NCBI GenBank assembly: GCA_003485765.1
Contig: DNHS01000025.1
Location: 1-32,950, forward strand
Direction of reading: 5' to 3'
DNA: 32,950 bases
Source of the DNA: Candidatus Omnitrophota bacterium
GTDB lineage: Bacteria; Omnitrophota; Gorgyraeia; Gorgyraeales; Gorgyraeaceae
Shown: piece by piece, positions 15,273-24,289 of the stretch
Numbering within the stretch: position 1 is the first letter of the stretch
Layout: each line of letters starts with the position of its first letter
The notes under the pieces: generated by a model
What the model was told of the DNA's origin: nothing
What the model saw: the letters and a program-made list of their open reading frames with translations, nothing else
The model's database searches: none
Translations under genes and position numbers: made by a program

Positions 15273-15698
15273 TTTGTCCTCAATAGGTATTTTTCTTAAC
15301 AGGTATAATGTAACAAGCGCTATGATAGCAGTTGCCCAGCCAGCTATGTAGAATCCGCAGCCAACTGCCAGCCCTATGCCTGAAACAGTCCAAAGACTTG
15401 CTGCTGTAGTGAGCCCTTTCACAGACTCACCTGAACGAATAATTGTTCCTGCGCCTAAAAATCCTATACCTGTTACTACTCCTGCGGCTATTCTTGCAGG
15501 GTCCACAGGCGCTTTACCTGCGTAAATCTCGAATATATACATTGAAATTAGCATTATAAGGCTAGAGCCCATGCTTACAAGTATATGTGTCCTAAAACCT
15601 GCTACCCTTTTGCTATGCTTTTCTCTCTCAAAACCTATAATACCGCCTAGCGCAGCAGCTAGAAATAATCGCCATACTACCTGAGTGTCAGTTAGCAT
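15270..15698 (-). CDS. MgtC/SapB-family inner-membrane protein
   Basis: This 142-residue protein has about four hydrophobic segments and the family's N-terminal signature LGGIIGFEREKHSKRVAGFRTHILVSMG, followed by GVVTGIGFLGAGTIIR and LTTAASLWTVSGIGLAVG. MgtC-like proteins sit in the inner membrane. In Salmonella MgtC modulates the F-type ATP synthase and magnesium homeostasis; the role of environmental relatives is unclear. This copy lacks the C-terminal soluble domain of some MgtC proteins. It has an AGGAGG site, starts 24 nt after tsaD, and is part of the long gatC operon. Confidence 0.85.
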   Translation of the reverse strand: MLTDTQVVWRLFLAAALGGIIGFEREKHSKRVAGFRTHILVSMGSSLIMLISMYIFEIYAGKAPVDPARIAAGVVTGIGFLGAGTIIRSGESVKGLTTAASLWTVSGIGLAVGCGFYIAGWATAIIALVTLYLLRKIPIEDK

Positions 15699-15722
15699 AA
15701 ATATCCTCCTATATAAGCACCT

Positions 15723-16718
15723 CTAAATGTTTGCGGTTATCTCCAATGACGCCCTTTTACCCTTTTTGTATAATCTATACGCCAAACCTGCCACCATGCC
15801 GGCATTGTCTGAACATAAATCAAAAGGCGGAAAATATAATTTAAAATTTCTATATATGGCCTCTCTCTGCATCATTTTTCTTAGTCTGGAATTTGCGCTT
15901 ACTCCTCCGCCTACAACAAAAGATTTTATGTTGCATTTCTCCATAGCCTTTATAGAATTTTCTACAATAACCCTTAAAACTGCTTCCTGAAAAGAAGCGC
16001 ATACATCTTCTTTTCTTATTCCTTTCTGCTCTCTGCTCTTTGCTCTATGCCCTTGCACGTAATACAACACCGCGGTCTTTATTCCGCTGAAGCTAAAATC
16101 AAGGCTATTGTTCACAGCCTTGCATGTAAATCTTATTGCATCTATGTTTCCTTTTTTTGCAAGAGCGTCAATAACAGGCCCTCCTGGATAACCAAGCCCT
16201 AGAATCTTAGCAACTTTGTCATATGCTTCGCCTACTGCGTCATCAACAGTATCTCCCAATAATTTAAACTTGTCAAAATCTTCTACAAGATACAGCCTTG
16301 TATGGCCTCCTGAAATTACAAGGCCTATAAAAGGGAACTTAGGGCCATCCTTTACCATTATGGCAGAATATATATGGGCTTTTAAGTGATCTACAGCAAT
16401 AAGCGGCTTATTAAGGTAATAACTCATGCTCTTAGCGCATGAGATACCAGTTAAAAGGCCGCCCATAAGCCCAGGCCCGTCTGTTACGGCCAAAGCATCT
16501 ATATCCCTTATATCTATGCCTGCGTCATGCAAAGAGCGGTTTATTACATTGTCTATATTTTCTACATGATGCCTGGCTGCTATTTCAGGGACTACCCCGC
16601 CAAATTTCCTATGATACTTAAGGCTGGATGAAACTACATTTGATAAAATATCTATGCCGTTTTTTACGACGCCGGCTGCTGTCTCGTCACAAGAAGTCTC
16701 AATGCCTAGTATTAACAT
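15723..16718 (-). CDS. tsaD: TsaD, tRNA threonylcarbamoyladenosine transferase subunit
   Basis: This protein of about 331 residues transfers the threonylcarbamoyl group to A37 of ANN-decoding tRNAs. It starts with ILGIETSCDETA and shows VPEIAARHH, VDHLKAHIYS with the two metal-binding His (positions 113 and 117 counted from GTG 16724), GGHTRLYLV, GEAYDKVAKILGLGYPGGP, the SFSGIKTAVLYY segment and GGGVSANSRLR. The length matches the family. The frame opens at GTG 16724, which overlaps the protease stop. ATG 16718 has GGGAA upstream and gives the usual MLILGIETS start, so I prefer it. TsaB and TsaE are not in the window. Confidence 0.95.
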   Translation of the reverse strand: MLILGIETSCDETAAGVVKNGIDILSNVVSSSLKYHRKFGGVVPEIAARHHVENIDNVINRSLHDAGIDIRDIDALAVTDGPGLMGGLLTGISCAKSMSYYLNKPLIAVDHLKAHIYSAIMVKDGPKFPFIGLVISGGHTRLYLVEDFDKFKLLGDTVDDAVGEAYDKVAKILGLGYPGGPVIDALAKKGNIDAIRFTCKAVNNSLDFSFSGIKTAVLYYVQGHRAKSREQKGIRKEDVCASFQEAVLRVIVENSIKAMEKCNIKSFVVGGGVSANSRLRKMMQREAIYRNFKLYFPPFDLCSDNAGMVAGLAYRLYKKGKRASLEITANI

Positions 16719-16720
16719 GC

Positions 16721-18016
16721 TCACTTCCCGCTATAAATAACTATTCCCTTTAGCACATCTACTGCTCTCAGAAGCTGGTTATCCAGTTCTTTCTTCTTTT
16801 TTTCCTCTGCCTTTTCTTCAGGTGTTTTTTCTTTGCCTTCCAGTAATTTTTCAAGCAAAGCAGCTTCTTTATCCACTTCTTTATCCTTCATAGGACGCTC
16901 TTCGTATTCAACCAGAATATCAGGCATTATGCCTTCTCCGTGGATAGAGCGGCCTTTCGGCGTATAATACTTGCTTGTAGTGAGCCTTACTGCAGAGCCA
17001 TCTGACATAGGCACAACTGTCTGAACAGAGCCTTTGCCGAAACTCTTAGTGCCCAAGAGAATTGCCCTCTTGTAATCTTGCAAGGCGCCTGCTACGATTT
17101 CAGACGCAGATGCGCTGCCGCCGTTTATAAGCACCACTATTGGGTAATCCAGATGACGATTATTTTTATTCCTTGATTTGAATTCTATATTCTGGGCTTC
17201 AACCCTTCCTTTTGTGCTGACAACTACTTTGCCTTCTTGAATAAATTTTCCTCCTACGTCTACTGCCACGTCTAAGAGTCCGCCTGGATTATTCCTAAGG
17301 TCCAGCACAAGTCCTTTTAGGTTTTCTGTCTCTAATTTTTTCAGCGCTTCTGACAGGTCTTTAGGCGTATTTTCCTGAAATTCACTAAGCCTGATATAGC
17401 CGATGCCAGGTTCCAGTATCTCTGCTTTTTTAATGCTCGCTATTTTAATTATGGCCCTTGTTATTGTAAACTCCAGAAGTTTTTTATCAGCTTCTCTGAG
17501 AACTATAATATTTACATCTGTGCCTGGTTTGCCTCTTAATTTTTTAACCGCTTCTATAAGCGTGAGGTCTTTTACAATAGCGCCGTCTATTTTTACAATC
17601 TTATCTCCTGCCTTGAGCCCTGCTTTATACGCAGGCGTGTCATCAATAGGAGATATTATTGTCAGAAGATCGTCTTTAAGAGTGATCTCTATGCCTATGC
17701 CGCCAAATTCACCTTCTGTTTCTACCTTCATCTCATTATAAGTATCAGGGTCCATGAATTGGCTGTAAGGGTCTAAAGAAGCCAGCATCCCTTTAAGCGC
17801 GCCATATATAAGTTCCTTTGATTTTTTCTCTTCAACGTAATCTGCCCGGATTATACTTACAGCGTCTGAGAAGAGTTCCAGCTCTTTATAAAGATCATCT
17901 GCTTTTTGTTTTTGCTGAACTTCTTTATCAGCTTTTTCAGCAAAGCTGATATTGTGAACTGTGATGCCTATCGCAAAACTCGCTATAATCAGCAACATTA
18001 CAATTCTTTTCTTCAT
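16721..18016 (-). CDS. C-terminal processing peptidase (S41 family) with PDZ domain
   Basis: This 431-residue protein has an N-terminal signal or anchor (about 4-26), a helical region, a PDZ domain (about 105-195, with GGIGIEI and AGLKAGDKIVKIDG) and the S41 catalytic core with LVLDLRNNPGG, INGGSASASEIVAGALQDY and GTKSFGKGSVQT. Ser303 and Lys328 correspond to the serine-lysine dyad of Tsp/CtpA. These periplasmic proteases trim or degrade proteins from the C-terminus. The tail (about 385-431) is rich in Lys and Glu and predicted helical. The gene overlaps gatB by 4 nt and tsaD follows at once. Confidence 0.93.
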   Translation of the reverse strand: MKKRIVMLLIIASFAIGITVHNISFAEKADKEVQQKQKADDLYKELELFSDAVSIIRADYVEEKKSKELIYGALKGMLASLDPYSQFMDPDTYNEMKVETEGEFGGIGIEITLKDDLLTIISPIDDTPAYKAGLKAGDKIVKIDGAIVKDLTLIEAVKKLRGKPGTDVNIIVLREADKKLLEFTITRAIIKIASIKKAEILEPGIGYIRLSEFQENTPKDLSEALKKLETENLKGLVLDLRNNPGGLLDVAVDVGGKFIQEGKVVVSTKGRVEAQNIEFKSRNKNNRHLDYPIVVLINGGSASASEIVAGALQDYKRAILLGTKSFGKGSVQTVVPMSDGSAVRLTTSKYYTPKGRSIHGEGIMPDILVEYEERPMKDKEVDKEAALLEKLLEGKEKTPEEKAEEKKKKELDNQLLRAVDVLKGIVIYSGK

Positions 18017-19443
18017 TTTACTCCTTTCAGTTTTTCCCTTAGCATCTCATTAATCTTATTGGGGTTGGCCCTGCCTTTTGTCTTCTGCATTACTTTTCCT
18101 ACAAGAAACATTATAGCATTATCTTTGCCGTTTTTAAAATCTTCCGCTGATTTTGAGTTTTCAGCAATAACCTGGCTCGCAGCAGCTTCTAATAGATTGG
18201 CATCGGAAATCTGCTCAAGGCCTTTTTCCTTTACTAGTTTTTCAGGATCTTTGCCTGTTTGTATGATTTCTATCAAAAGCGTTTTTGCAACTTTTCCTGT
18301 AATAACACCGTTGTCAATCATTCTAAGCAGACCTGAGAGATAACTCTCTTTCAAGTTTAAATTTTTTATAGATACATTGTTATCTTTCATGTATCGAGAG
18401 ATGTCTCCGATAAGCCAGTTAGCAATTGTTTTGGGATTGCTGTATAAAGCTACGCATTTTTCAAAATAATCAGCGGTGTTTTTGTCAGAGACAATTATTC
18501 CAGCGTCATAGCCTGAAAGCTGGTAGTCTTTTATAAACCTATTCTTTTTAGGCTCAGGAAGTTCAGGCATATCTTTCTCAATAGCCTTTAAAAAGCTTTT
18601 TTCGAAATTAAAAGGCGCCAGGTCCGGCTCTGGGAAATACCTGTAATCGTGCGCTTCTTCTTTTGATCTCATGGGTTCTGTAACGCCTTTTTCTGTATTA
18701 TAAAGCAAGGTTTCCTGGATAATCCTTTTTCCGTCTTTCAGTAAGTCCATCTGGCGTTTTGTTTCATATTCAAGCGCGGCTTTAACGCCTTTAAATGAGT
18801 TCATATTTTTTATCTCTGTTTTTGTTCCCAGCCCCTTATCGGTTTTTTTTCTGAGGGATATATTTGCGTCGCACCTGAGGCTCGCTTCTTCCATATTACA
18901 ATCAGAGACATCCAGATATTCTAAAATTGATTTCAAAGCTGTAAGATACAGATATGCCTCTTCCGGAGAATTTATATCAGGCTCACTTACTATTTCTAAT
19001 AACGGGATTCCGCACCTGTTAAAATCTATTAGGCTTGAATCCTTTTGGTGAAAAAGTTTTCCAGTGTCTTCTTCAAGGTGCACCCTTCTTATTCTTATAT
19101 TTTTTTCTGCTTCGCCAGTAATAATATTAAGGATGCCATGCTGGGCTAATGGCTGATCAAACTGAGAAATCTGGTAGTCCTTTGGGAGGTCCGGATAAAA
19201 ATAATTTTTTCTGTCAAACCTTATCTTTTCCGCAATCTGGCAATTCAAAGCAATACTAACCTTTGCCCCAAGCTCTAGGGCGCGCCTATTTAAAACAGGC
19301 AAGCTGCCTGGAAAACCAAGGCAGACCGGGCAGGCTTGTGTATTGGGCGCTGAGCCAAAATCCGTGCTGCATCCGCAAAATACCTTGCTCTTTGTATTGA
19401 GCTGAAGATGGACCTCTAACCCTATAACTATCTCGTAATTCAT
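18013..19443 (-). CDS. gatB: Aspartyl/glutamyl-tRNA amidotransferase subunit B
   Basis: This 476-residue protein begins MNYEIVIGLEVHLQL and has CGCSTDFGSAPNTQACPVCLGFPGSLP (zinc-binding Cys pairs), RKNYFYPDLPKDYQISQFD, RRVHLEEDTGKL, DFNRCGIPLLEIVSEPD and KTEIKNMNSF. The C-terminal tail domain ends GRANPNKINEMLREKL. GatB phosphorylates mischarged Glu-tRNA(Gln) or Asp-tRNA(Asn) and works with GatA and GatC to make the amide form. It overlaps gatA by 4 nt and ctp by 4 nt, which points to tight translational coupling. Confidence 0.97.
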   Translation of the reverse strand: MNYEIVIGLEVHLQLNTKSKVFCGCSTDFGSAPNTQACPVCLGFPGSLPVLNRRALELGAKVSIALNCQIAEKIRFDRKNYFYPDLPKDYQISQFDQPLAQHGILNIITGEAEKNIRIRRVHLEEDTGKLFHQKDSSLIDFNRCGIPLLEIVSEPDINSPEEAYLYLTALKSILEYLDVSDCNMEEASLRCDANISLRKKTDKGLGTKTEIKNMNSFKGVKAALEYETKRQMDLLKDGKRIIQETLLYNTEKGVTEPMRSKEEAHDYRYFPEPDLAPFNFEKSFLKAIEKDMPELPEPKKNRFIKDYQLSGYDAGIIVSDKNTADYFEKCVALYSNPKTIANWLIGDISRYMKDNNVSIKNLNLKESYLSGLLRMIDNGVITGKVAKTLLIEIIQTGKDPEKLVKEKGLEQISDANLLEAAASQVIAENSKSAEDFKNGKDNAIMFLVGKVMQKTKGRANPNKINEMLREKLKGVK

Positions 19444-20900
19444 ATGATGTGACTATTCATTGGTTTCCTTTTGTGCCACTCTGTATTCTGTTCGTAATTC
19501 CACGCTATCTTTAAAATTGTCTCTTCGTCAAAAGGTTTTCCAAGTATCTGAAGCCCTATGGGCAGATTATTTTTTGTAAACCCGCATGGTATAGATATAC
19601 CCGGAATACCTGCCAGATTTGCAGAAATTGTAAATATATCCGAAAGATACATTGTAAGAGGATCACTTATCTTCTCGCCTATCTTAAACGCAGCCGTGGG
19701 AGAAGTCGGCGTAACTATTGCGTCAAATTTCTCGAATGCGCTGTCAAAATCCATTTTTATCAATGTCCTGACTTTTAACGCCTTTGAATAATACGCATCG
19801 TAATATCCGCTCGAAAGAGCAAATGTCCCTAAAATAATCCTGCGTTTTGCTTCATCCCCAAATCCTTCCTTACGCGTCTTCTTATACATATCTATTATTG
19901 ATGTTATATTTTCTGCTCTCAAGCCGTATTGGACTCCGTCAAATCTTGCAAGATTTGAGCTGGCTTCAGCTGTTGCAACTAAATAATACACGCTTACTGC
20001 ATACTCAGTATGCGGCAAACTGGTATCTTCGCAAACCGCTCCCAGTTTCTCCAATTCTTCTATAGCCAGTTTGATCGAATCCTTAACTTCTTTATCTACC
20101 CCTTCAATAAAATATTCTTTTGGAATACCTATCTTTAAGCCTTTGATGCCCTTCTTTACATTGGATACATAATCTGAAACAGGCATATCAGCAGAAGTTG
20201 AATCCATTTCATCGTGCCCGGATATAGCTTTTAATAAAATCGCTGCGTCTTCCACATCTTTTGTAATAGGTCCTATCTGATCCAGAGAAGATGCAAATGC
20301 TATAAGGCCGTATCTGGAAACTCTTCCATATGTGGGCTTCAAGCCAACTACTCCCGAAAGGCTGGCTGGCTGCCTTATTGAACCGCCTGTATCTGAACCA
20401 AGGGCAAATATTGCTTCGTCTGCGCTAACAGCTGCTGCAGAGCCGCCTGATGAGCCTCCTGGAATTCTTTCTAAATCCCATGGATTTCTGGTTGGGCCAT
20501 AACACGAGGTCTCAGTGGATGAGCCAAACGCAAATTCATCCATATTAGTTTTGCCCATTAATACTGCGCCTATATCTATGAGTTTTTCTATTACAGTGGC
20601 ATTGTAAGGGGGCTTGAAACCTTTGAGAATTTTTGAGGAACAAGTGGTGAGTTCATCTTTAACCGAGATATTATCTTTTATAAAAATAGGAATGCCCCAG
20701 AGCCCGCCTTTATTAACGCTTTCTTTAAGATTTTTGCATCTCTCTAAAGCCTTTTCTTTATCAAAGTGCGCCAGGGCATTAAGGCTCTTCTCTTGCTTTT
20801 CTATTTTACTAATAATACTATTGCATATATCTATAGGCGAGATATCTTTTTTAGATAAAAGATCAATAAGTTCGTGAGCTGTAAGGGCATTTAGTTCCAT
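19440..20900 (-). CDS. gatA: Aspartyl/glutamyl-tRNA amidotransferase subunit A
   Basis: This 486-residue amidase-signature protein releases ammonia from glutamine for the GatB reaction. The catalytic triad is clear: Lys75 in FIKDN, the cis-Ser150 in GGSSGGSAAAV and Ser174 in SDTGGSIRQPA. GYYDAYYSKALKVR lies toward the C-terminal half. Length and motif spacing match known GatA enzymes. It starts 2 nt after the gatC stop and overlaps gatB by 4 nt. The complete gatCAB set with indirect Gln/Asn-tRNA synthesis is common in PVC and many other bacteria. Confidence 0.97.
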   Translation of the reverse strand: MELNALTAHELIDLLSKKDISPIDICNSIISKIEKQEKSLNALAHFDKEKALERCKNLKESVNKGGLWGIPIFIKDNISVKDELTTCSSKILKGFKPPYNATVIEKLIDIGAVLMGKTNMDEFAFGSSTETSCYGPTRNPWDLERIPGGSSGGSAAAVSADEAIFALGSDTGGSIRQPASLSGVVGLKPTYGRVSRYGLIAFASSLDQIGPITKDVEDAAILLKAISGHDEMDSTSADMPVSDYVSNVKKGIKGLKIGIPKEYFIEGVDKEVKDSIKLAIEELEKLGAVCEDTSLPHTEYAVSVYYLVATAEASSNLARFDGVQYGLRAENITSIIDMYKKTRKEGFGDEAKRRIILGTFALSSGYYDAYYSKALKVRTLIKMDFDSAFEKFDAIVTPTSPTAAFKIGEKISDPLTMYLSDIFTISANLAGIPGISIPCGFTKNNLPIGLQILGKPFDEETILKIAWNYEQNTEWHKRKPMNSHII

Positions 20901-20902
20901 AG

Positions 20903-21193
20903 TTATGTTTCTATGATTTTTGGGACTTTAAATAAATTATTCTCTTTACTTGGAGCGTTTTTTATAACATCAGCGACTGGCAATGATTTTTTGACAACAT
21001 CATCTCTATAGACATTTTTCATATCCAGGACATGGCTTGTTGGTTCAAGATTGGCGACATTCAAAGTATTTAACTTATCCACATACGCTAAAATTCTGTC
21101 TAATTGCCCCGTGAAATGCTCTAATTCCTTATCTGACAATTCTATCCTTGCCAGATTAGCCGTATATTTAACAGTATCTCTATTTATAGCCAT
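20903..21193 (-). CDS. gatC: Aspartyl/glutamyl-tRNA amidotransferase subunit C
   Basis: This 96-residue protein shows the GatC pattern: VKYTANLARIELSDKELEHFTGQLDRILAYVDKLN, then NLEPTSHVLDMKNVYRDD. GatC wraps around GatA and stabilises the GatAB complex. It heads the long gatC-to-aldolase operon. A consensus promoter lies directly upstream with its -10 only 10 nt from the ATG and no Shine-Dalgarno, so the mRNA is probably leaderless. Confidence 0.95.
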   Translation of the reverse strand: MAINRDTVKYTANLARIELSDKELEHFTGQLDRILAYVDKLNTLNVANLEPTSHVLDMKNVYRDDVVKKSLPVADVIKNAPSKENNLFKVPKIIET

Positions 21194-21203
21194 AAGTTAA
21201 CTT

Positions 21204-21232
21204 AAAATAGCATATATCTAGCTTATTGTCAA
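21204..21232 (-). promoter_or_regulatory. Sigma70-type promoter of the gatC operon
   Basis: The minus strand has perfect TTGACA (21232-21227), a 17-nt spacer ending in TGC, and TATTTT (21209-21204). The start codon follows after only 10 nt. Initiation about 7 nt after the -10 would give a leader of about four nucleotides with no room for a Shine-Dalgarno site. Confidence 0.75.
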
Positions 21233-21259
21233 CGGTGAACAACAAGGTCGGGAAGATTT

Positions 21260-22222
21260 TTATCCTGAAAGATGTTTGGCAAGAAATGAATTAACCTGTT
21301 TTATGTCTCTTAATCCATGATTTGCGCCTTTTTTGGTGCAGATTATGGCTGAAACTGCTGAAGCAAATATCATATTGGGCTTTATATTGGCAAAAAAATC
21401 GACCTTCCCTTGTTTTATTAGCTTATAAATAAGCCCTGCTGTAAAAGCATCCCCTGCGCCTATTGTGTCAGCGATTTTGACTTTAAAAGCCGGGATTTGC
21501 GTTAATAATCCATTATGGCCTAAGTAAATTGAACCTTTTGAGCCAAGCGTTAAAATAAGCTCACAGTTGGCTAATTTCTTAAGCTCGTTTAGGCCTTTTT
21601 CAGGGCTTTTATGGCCTGTCAGGTATTCCAGATCTATTTCGCTTAATTTTGCTAAATTAGCTAATTTTAATATGCTAAAAACCCTATTTTTTACGCTAAT
21701 TTTGTCAGTTATACTATTTGGCCTTATATTTGGGTCGTAAGAAATAAAAATACCTATTTTTTTAAGGTATTTAATGAACTTAATGGTTTCTTCAAAAGTT
21801 TCTTTTTGATATGAATAGCTTGATCCAACATGAAAAACTTTGCATGTGTTTAATAAGTATTTTGGCACGCTTTTTAATGGAACCACTGAATCTTCTGGAG
21901 GATTTTTGTAAAAAGTATATTTTGCAACTCCAAATTTATCAATCTTAGCTATTGCAAGTGGCGTTCGAATATTTGAATCCCGGATAATGTTTTTTGTATC
22001 TATTTTACATGCATTTAGCAACTCAACAACAAAATCGCCTAATAGACCCTTGCCAATCCTGCTTAAAAGAGCTGCTTTCAGGCTTAATTTAGCCGCAATA
22101 ATACAGGAATTAGTAATAGACCCGCCAATAGAAGCAGAGAAATCAAGCGCACTCCTCCCCTTCTGCCTATTCTGAATAAGATCTATAGAAGTGCCGCCTA
22201 GAAATAAGATATCAATAGACAT
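21260..22222 (-). CDS. PfkB-family carbohydrate kinase (fructokinase/ribokinase-like)
   Basis: This 320-residue protein has the PfkB fold: an N-terminal SIGGSITNSCIIAAKL region with substrate-binding glycines, DPNIRPN (163-169) typical of fructokinase-like members, KLSEIDLEYLTG, and the catalytic anion hole DTIGAGDAFTAG with Asp258 as the base. It phosphorylates a sugar or nucleoside using ATP; the substrate cannot be told from sequence. It overlaps a small membrane protein gene by 11 nt and ends the operon that starts near 31390. No terminator hairpin is visible between it and the gatC promoter. Confidence 0.88.
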   Translation of the reverse strand: MSIDILFLGGTSIDLIQNRQKGRSALDFSASIGGSITNSCIIAAKLSLKAALLSRIGKGLLGDFVVELLNACKIDTKNIIRDSNIRTPLAIAKIDKFGVAKYTFYKNPPEDSVVPLKSVPKYLLNTCKVFHVGSSYSYQKETFEETIKFIKYLKKIGIFISYDPNIRPNSITDKISVKNRVFSILKLANLAKLSEIDLEYLTGHKSPEKGLNELKKLANCELILTLGSKGSIYLGHNGLLTQIPAFKVKIADTIGAGDAFTAGLIYKLIKQGKVDFFANIKPNMIFASAVSAIICTKKGANHGLRDIKQVNSFLAKHLSG

Positions 22223-22418
22223 GGTGCCTATTTATATATTTGGCAATAAAAAATAGGTATATAAAAAAACCTAAAACGTATAGCATGATAAGGGTTGAAA
22301 TAAGGCTGCGGACATTTTGTTTCTTGTATATTGCGTAAAACAATAGGAGGATTAATATCGGTATTGAAAGAAATAAAAAATGGCAAAGGCCGGAAATATT
22401 ATAAGCTATGAATAGCAC
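22212..22418 (-). CDS. Small two-helix membrane protein, unknown
   Basis: This 68-residue protein is almost entirely hydrophobic, with two predicted transmembrane helices (about 8-28 and 37-58) joined by the basic loop YKKQNVR. It starts at a GTG that shares a base with the stop codon of the preceding small membrane protein (TAGTG) and overlaps the kinase gene. No family is recognised. Coupling on both sides argues that it is a real gene. Confidence 0.6.
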   Translation of the reverse strand: MLFIAYNISGLCHFLFLSIPILILLLFYAIYKKQNVRSLISTLIMLYVLGFFIYLFFIAKYINRHHVY

Positions 22419-22627
22419 TATTTCTTTTTATCTGAATGTTTTATTACTACCAGCCAGAAAGCAGTTGCCCATACAAGAAGTATTATGGTCGATACATTTG
22501 TCACTATGCATTGCTTGCTGGAACAGGCATCCTTTATATACATTAGGTTCGTAATTATAAGAACGCTGACCAGAATGATTATTATAATTTCCAGCAGTTT
22601 GAATAAGCCTGGTTTTTTCTGTGGCAT
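22418..22627 (-). CDS. Small two-helix membrane protein, unknown
   Basis: This 69-residue protein has a basic start (MPQKKPG), a transmembrane helix at about 10-28, a short loop with two cysteines (DACSSKQC), a second helix at about 42-61, and a basic tail (KHSDKKK). The paired cysteines between the helices would lie outside the membrane and could form a disulphide. It lies 9 nt after a PilZ gene. No family is recognised. Confidence 0.6.
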   Translation of the reverse strand: MPQKKPGLFKLLEIIIIILVSVLIITNLMYIKDACSSKQCIVTNVSTIILLVWATAFWLVVIKHSDKKK

Positions 22628-22636
22628 AATAAGAGT

Positions 22637-22990
22637 TTAAAAAAGTCTCTTTTTTAAAAGGTTTACACCTGTCTCGTATCTAACCGCACCAGAATCATCT
22701 TCTCCTGAAAATTCTTCAAGCCACCTGACTTTGCCTTTTAATGACAGGCATTTGTCGCTATTCGGGTCTTCTATTTTTATATCCATAAGCGCGCCCTTAG
22801 CAATCTTTAAATTCACCGGAAATCTTAGGCCGTTTTTGGATATATTTTTTGTAAAACTCTCCCCCGCGTATCTTGTTTCAGGATAGGAATAATTCAATTT
22901 CAGCATAATGTCGTATCTCTTGGATTTGCGGCGGTCATTGACGAAATCTAATTCTTTTTTAAATTCAAATATTTTTTTAAATAGTTTCAT
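22637..22990 (-). CDS. PilZ-domain protein
   Basis: This 117-residue protein carries the cyclic di-GMP binding signature: RRKSKR (an RxxxR match) at about 20-25 and KNISKNG (NxSxxG) about 45 residues later, then a beta-barrel with a VRWLEEF strand and a terminal strand GVNLL. The first 20 residues are a charged helix. It is the last of four PilZ genes interleaved with enzymes in this operon's lower half and follows another PilZ gene by 4 nt. Its partner is unknown. Confidence 0.85.
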   Translation of the reverse strand: MKLFKKIFEFKKELDFVNDRRKSKRYDIMLKLNYSYPETRYAGESFTKNISKNGLRFPVNLKIAKGALMDIKIEDPNSDKCLSLKGKVRWLEEFSGEDDSGAVRYETGVNLLKKRLF

Positions 22991-22994
22991 ATCG

Positions 22995-23354
22995 CTACAC
23001 TAATAGGCTGCTTTTTCCTAAAGAGTCTATCAGCCTTCCGATGTGAAAAAGATCTGGATTTAAAAATTTTACCCCTGCTTCAAAAACATGGTCATCTTTT
23101 TTATTTATAGGGGCATCCCAAACCCACATTACTTTGCCTATGCATCTGAAAGCCATGTCTGTATTGTGCTTGAATATTTCCAAGTCCAAAGCTGCGCCTG
23201 GTTTTAATTTTTTCAATAGCGGCATTCTTATTCCGCCGCCGCTTATGTTTCTGGTAGTAGAGCAAAATTCACCATCAGTCCCTTGCGGGCTGTACCTTAC
23301 TGCAAGTTCTCCGCTCACTCTTTCAAACAGCCTGTTATCGCTTCCGGCAAGCAT
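22995..23354 (-). CDS. PilZ-domain protein
   Basis: This 119-residue protein is nearly only a PilZ domain. NRLFER (RxxxR) sits near the start and RNISGGG (NxSxxG) about 30 residues on, followed by GKVMWVWD and FEAGVKFL strands. Both ligand motifs are intact, so cyclic di-GMP binding is likely. A strong AAAGGAGG site sits 8 nt before the ATG. It is followed 4 nt later by a second PilZ gene. Confidence 0.85.
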   Translation of the reverse strand: MLAGSDNRLFERVSGELAVRYSPQGTDGEFCSTTRNISGGGIRMPLLKKLKPGAALDLEIFKHNTDMAFRCIGKVMWVWDAPINKKDDHVFEAGVKFLNPDLFHIGRLIDSLGKSSLLV

Positions 23355-23372
23355 ATAACGCGCCTCCTTTTT

Positions 23373-24284
23373 TTAGGGACCTAGTTTCGTCCCATCGTAT
23401 GGGCAATAGTTTACAGTGCCAGAAAATATCCTCCTGCATTTCTTGCACATGACTCTCGTTGGCAGTTTTGAGGTTTCATATTTTACAGGAGATAACGTAT
23501 TAATATTGGCGCTTGAACCAGAAGCATTCTGGTTGACTTTAGCGTCTACTTTGGATATTATAGCAGGGATTTCTTTTTCCAACATCTGAATTCTTTGCGA
23601 TGTGTATGGGTGGCTGCGAAGAAAAACAGGGCCCATTTCATCTTTATTTTTTTCTTTTAATTTTTTTAAAAATGTGATCATTGCGTTAGGGTCATAGCCT
23701 GCTTTATACGCGTATTTTGCTCCCAGCCTATCCGACAGAAGCTCATCCTCTCTTGAATATCCAAGCTCTACAAGATTAAAGGTAACGCCAATGGCCTGCT
23801 GCATCTGCCTGACGCTTGTATTCTGGAGGGCTATGTTCATCAGGATTTCGTAGCCTAACTGGGTCTGGAGTTTCTTGGCAATGTGCTTTGCGGCAACATG
23901 GCCTATTTCATGGCCTATCACGCAGACAAGTTCATCGTCGGTTGTGATGTCAATAAGGCCTGAGTTGATATAAATATATCCGCCAGGCATTGTAAACGCA
24001 TTTATTTCCTTGTCCTCCACCACGCTAAAATGATACTTAAGATCAGTCCTGTCCGATACCTTTGCCAGCTTATCCCCTATCTCTGTAACCCTATTAACCT
24101 GCTTTGGGTCTTTTATAAAAGCGTACTGCTTGGCTACCCGCAGTGCTGTATTCTGGCCAAGCGCTACTTCCATAGGCGTTGTGATAAGTACAAGCTCTTT
24201 TTTTTCAGTTGCAGGATTATACGTTGTGGCGCAGCCTGACATCAAAAGAGAACCTGCTATTAATAATACTATAAAAATTCTCAT
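23373..24284 (-). CDS. M48-family metalloprotease lipoprotein
   Basis: This 303-residue protein has a lipoprotein signal ending LLMSGC (lipid-bearing Cys18) and a zinc protease domain with HEIGH (125-129) and a likely third ligand Glu181 in EDELLSDRLG. The family includes the periplasmic proteases BepA and LoiP, which maintain outer-membrane proteins. The C-terminus (about 280-303) adds a short Cys-containing motif, CKKC and YCPYDG, resembling a zinc ribbon, which is not usual for BepA-type enzymes. It likely acts in the periplasm, attached to a membrane. It lies between PilZ genes with gaps of 5 and 18 nt. Confidence 0.9.
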   Translation of the reverse strand: MRIFIVLLIAGSLLMSGCATTYNPATEKKELVLITTPMEVALGQNTALRVAKQYAFIKDPKQVNRVTEIGDKLAKVSDRTDLKYHFSVVEDKEINAFTMPGGYIYINSGLIDITTDDELVCVIGHEIGHVAAKHIAKKLQTQLGYEILMNIALQNTSVRQMQQAIGVTFNLVELGYSREDELLSDRLGAKYAYKAGYDPNAMITFLKKLKEKNKDEMGPVFLRSHPYTSQRIQMLEKEIPAIISKVDAKVNQNASGSSANINTLSPVKYETSKLPTRVMCKKCRRIFSGTVNYCPYDGTKLGP

Positions 24285-24289
24285 GACTT

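Noticed and set aside
14926..15351. A 141-codon open frame on the plus strand opposite the bactofilin and mgtC-like genes
   Set aside because: It lies antisense to two well-supported genes, spans their junction, has no recognisable motif and no ribosome site. The same applies to plus-strand frames opposite ctp/gatB (17906-18343) and the synthase-like gene (6179-6532).
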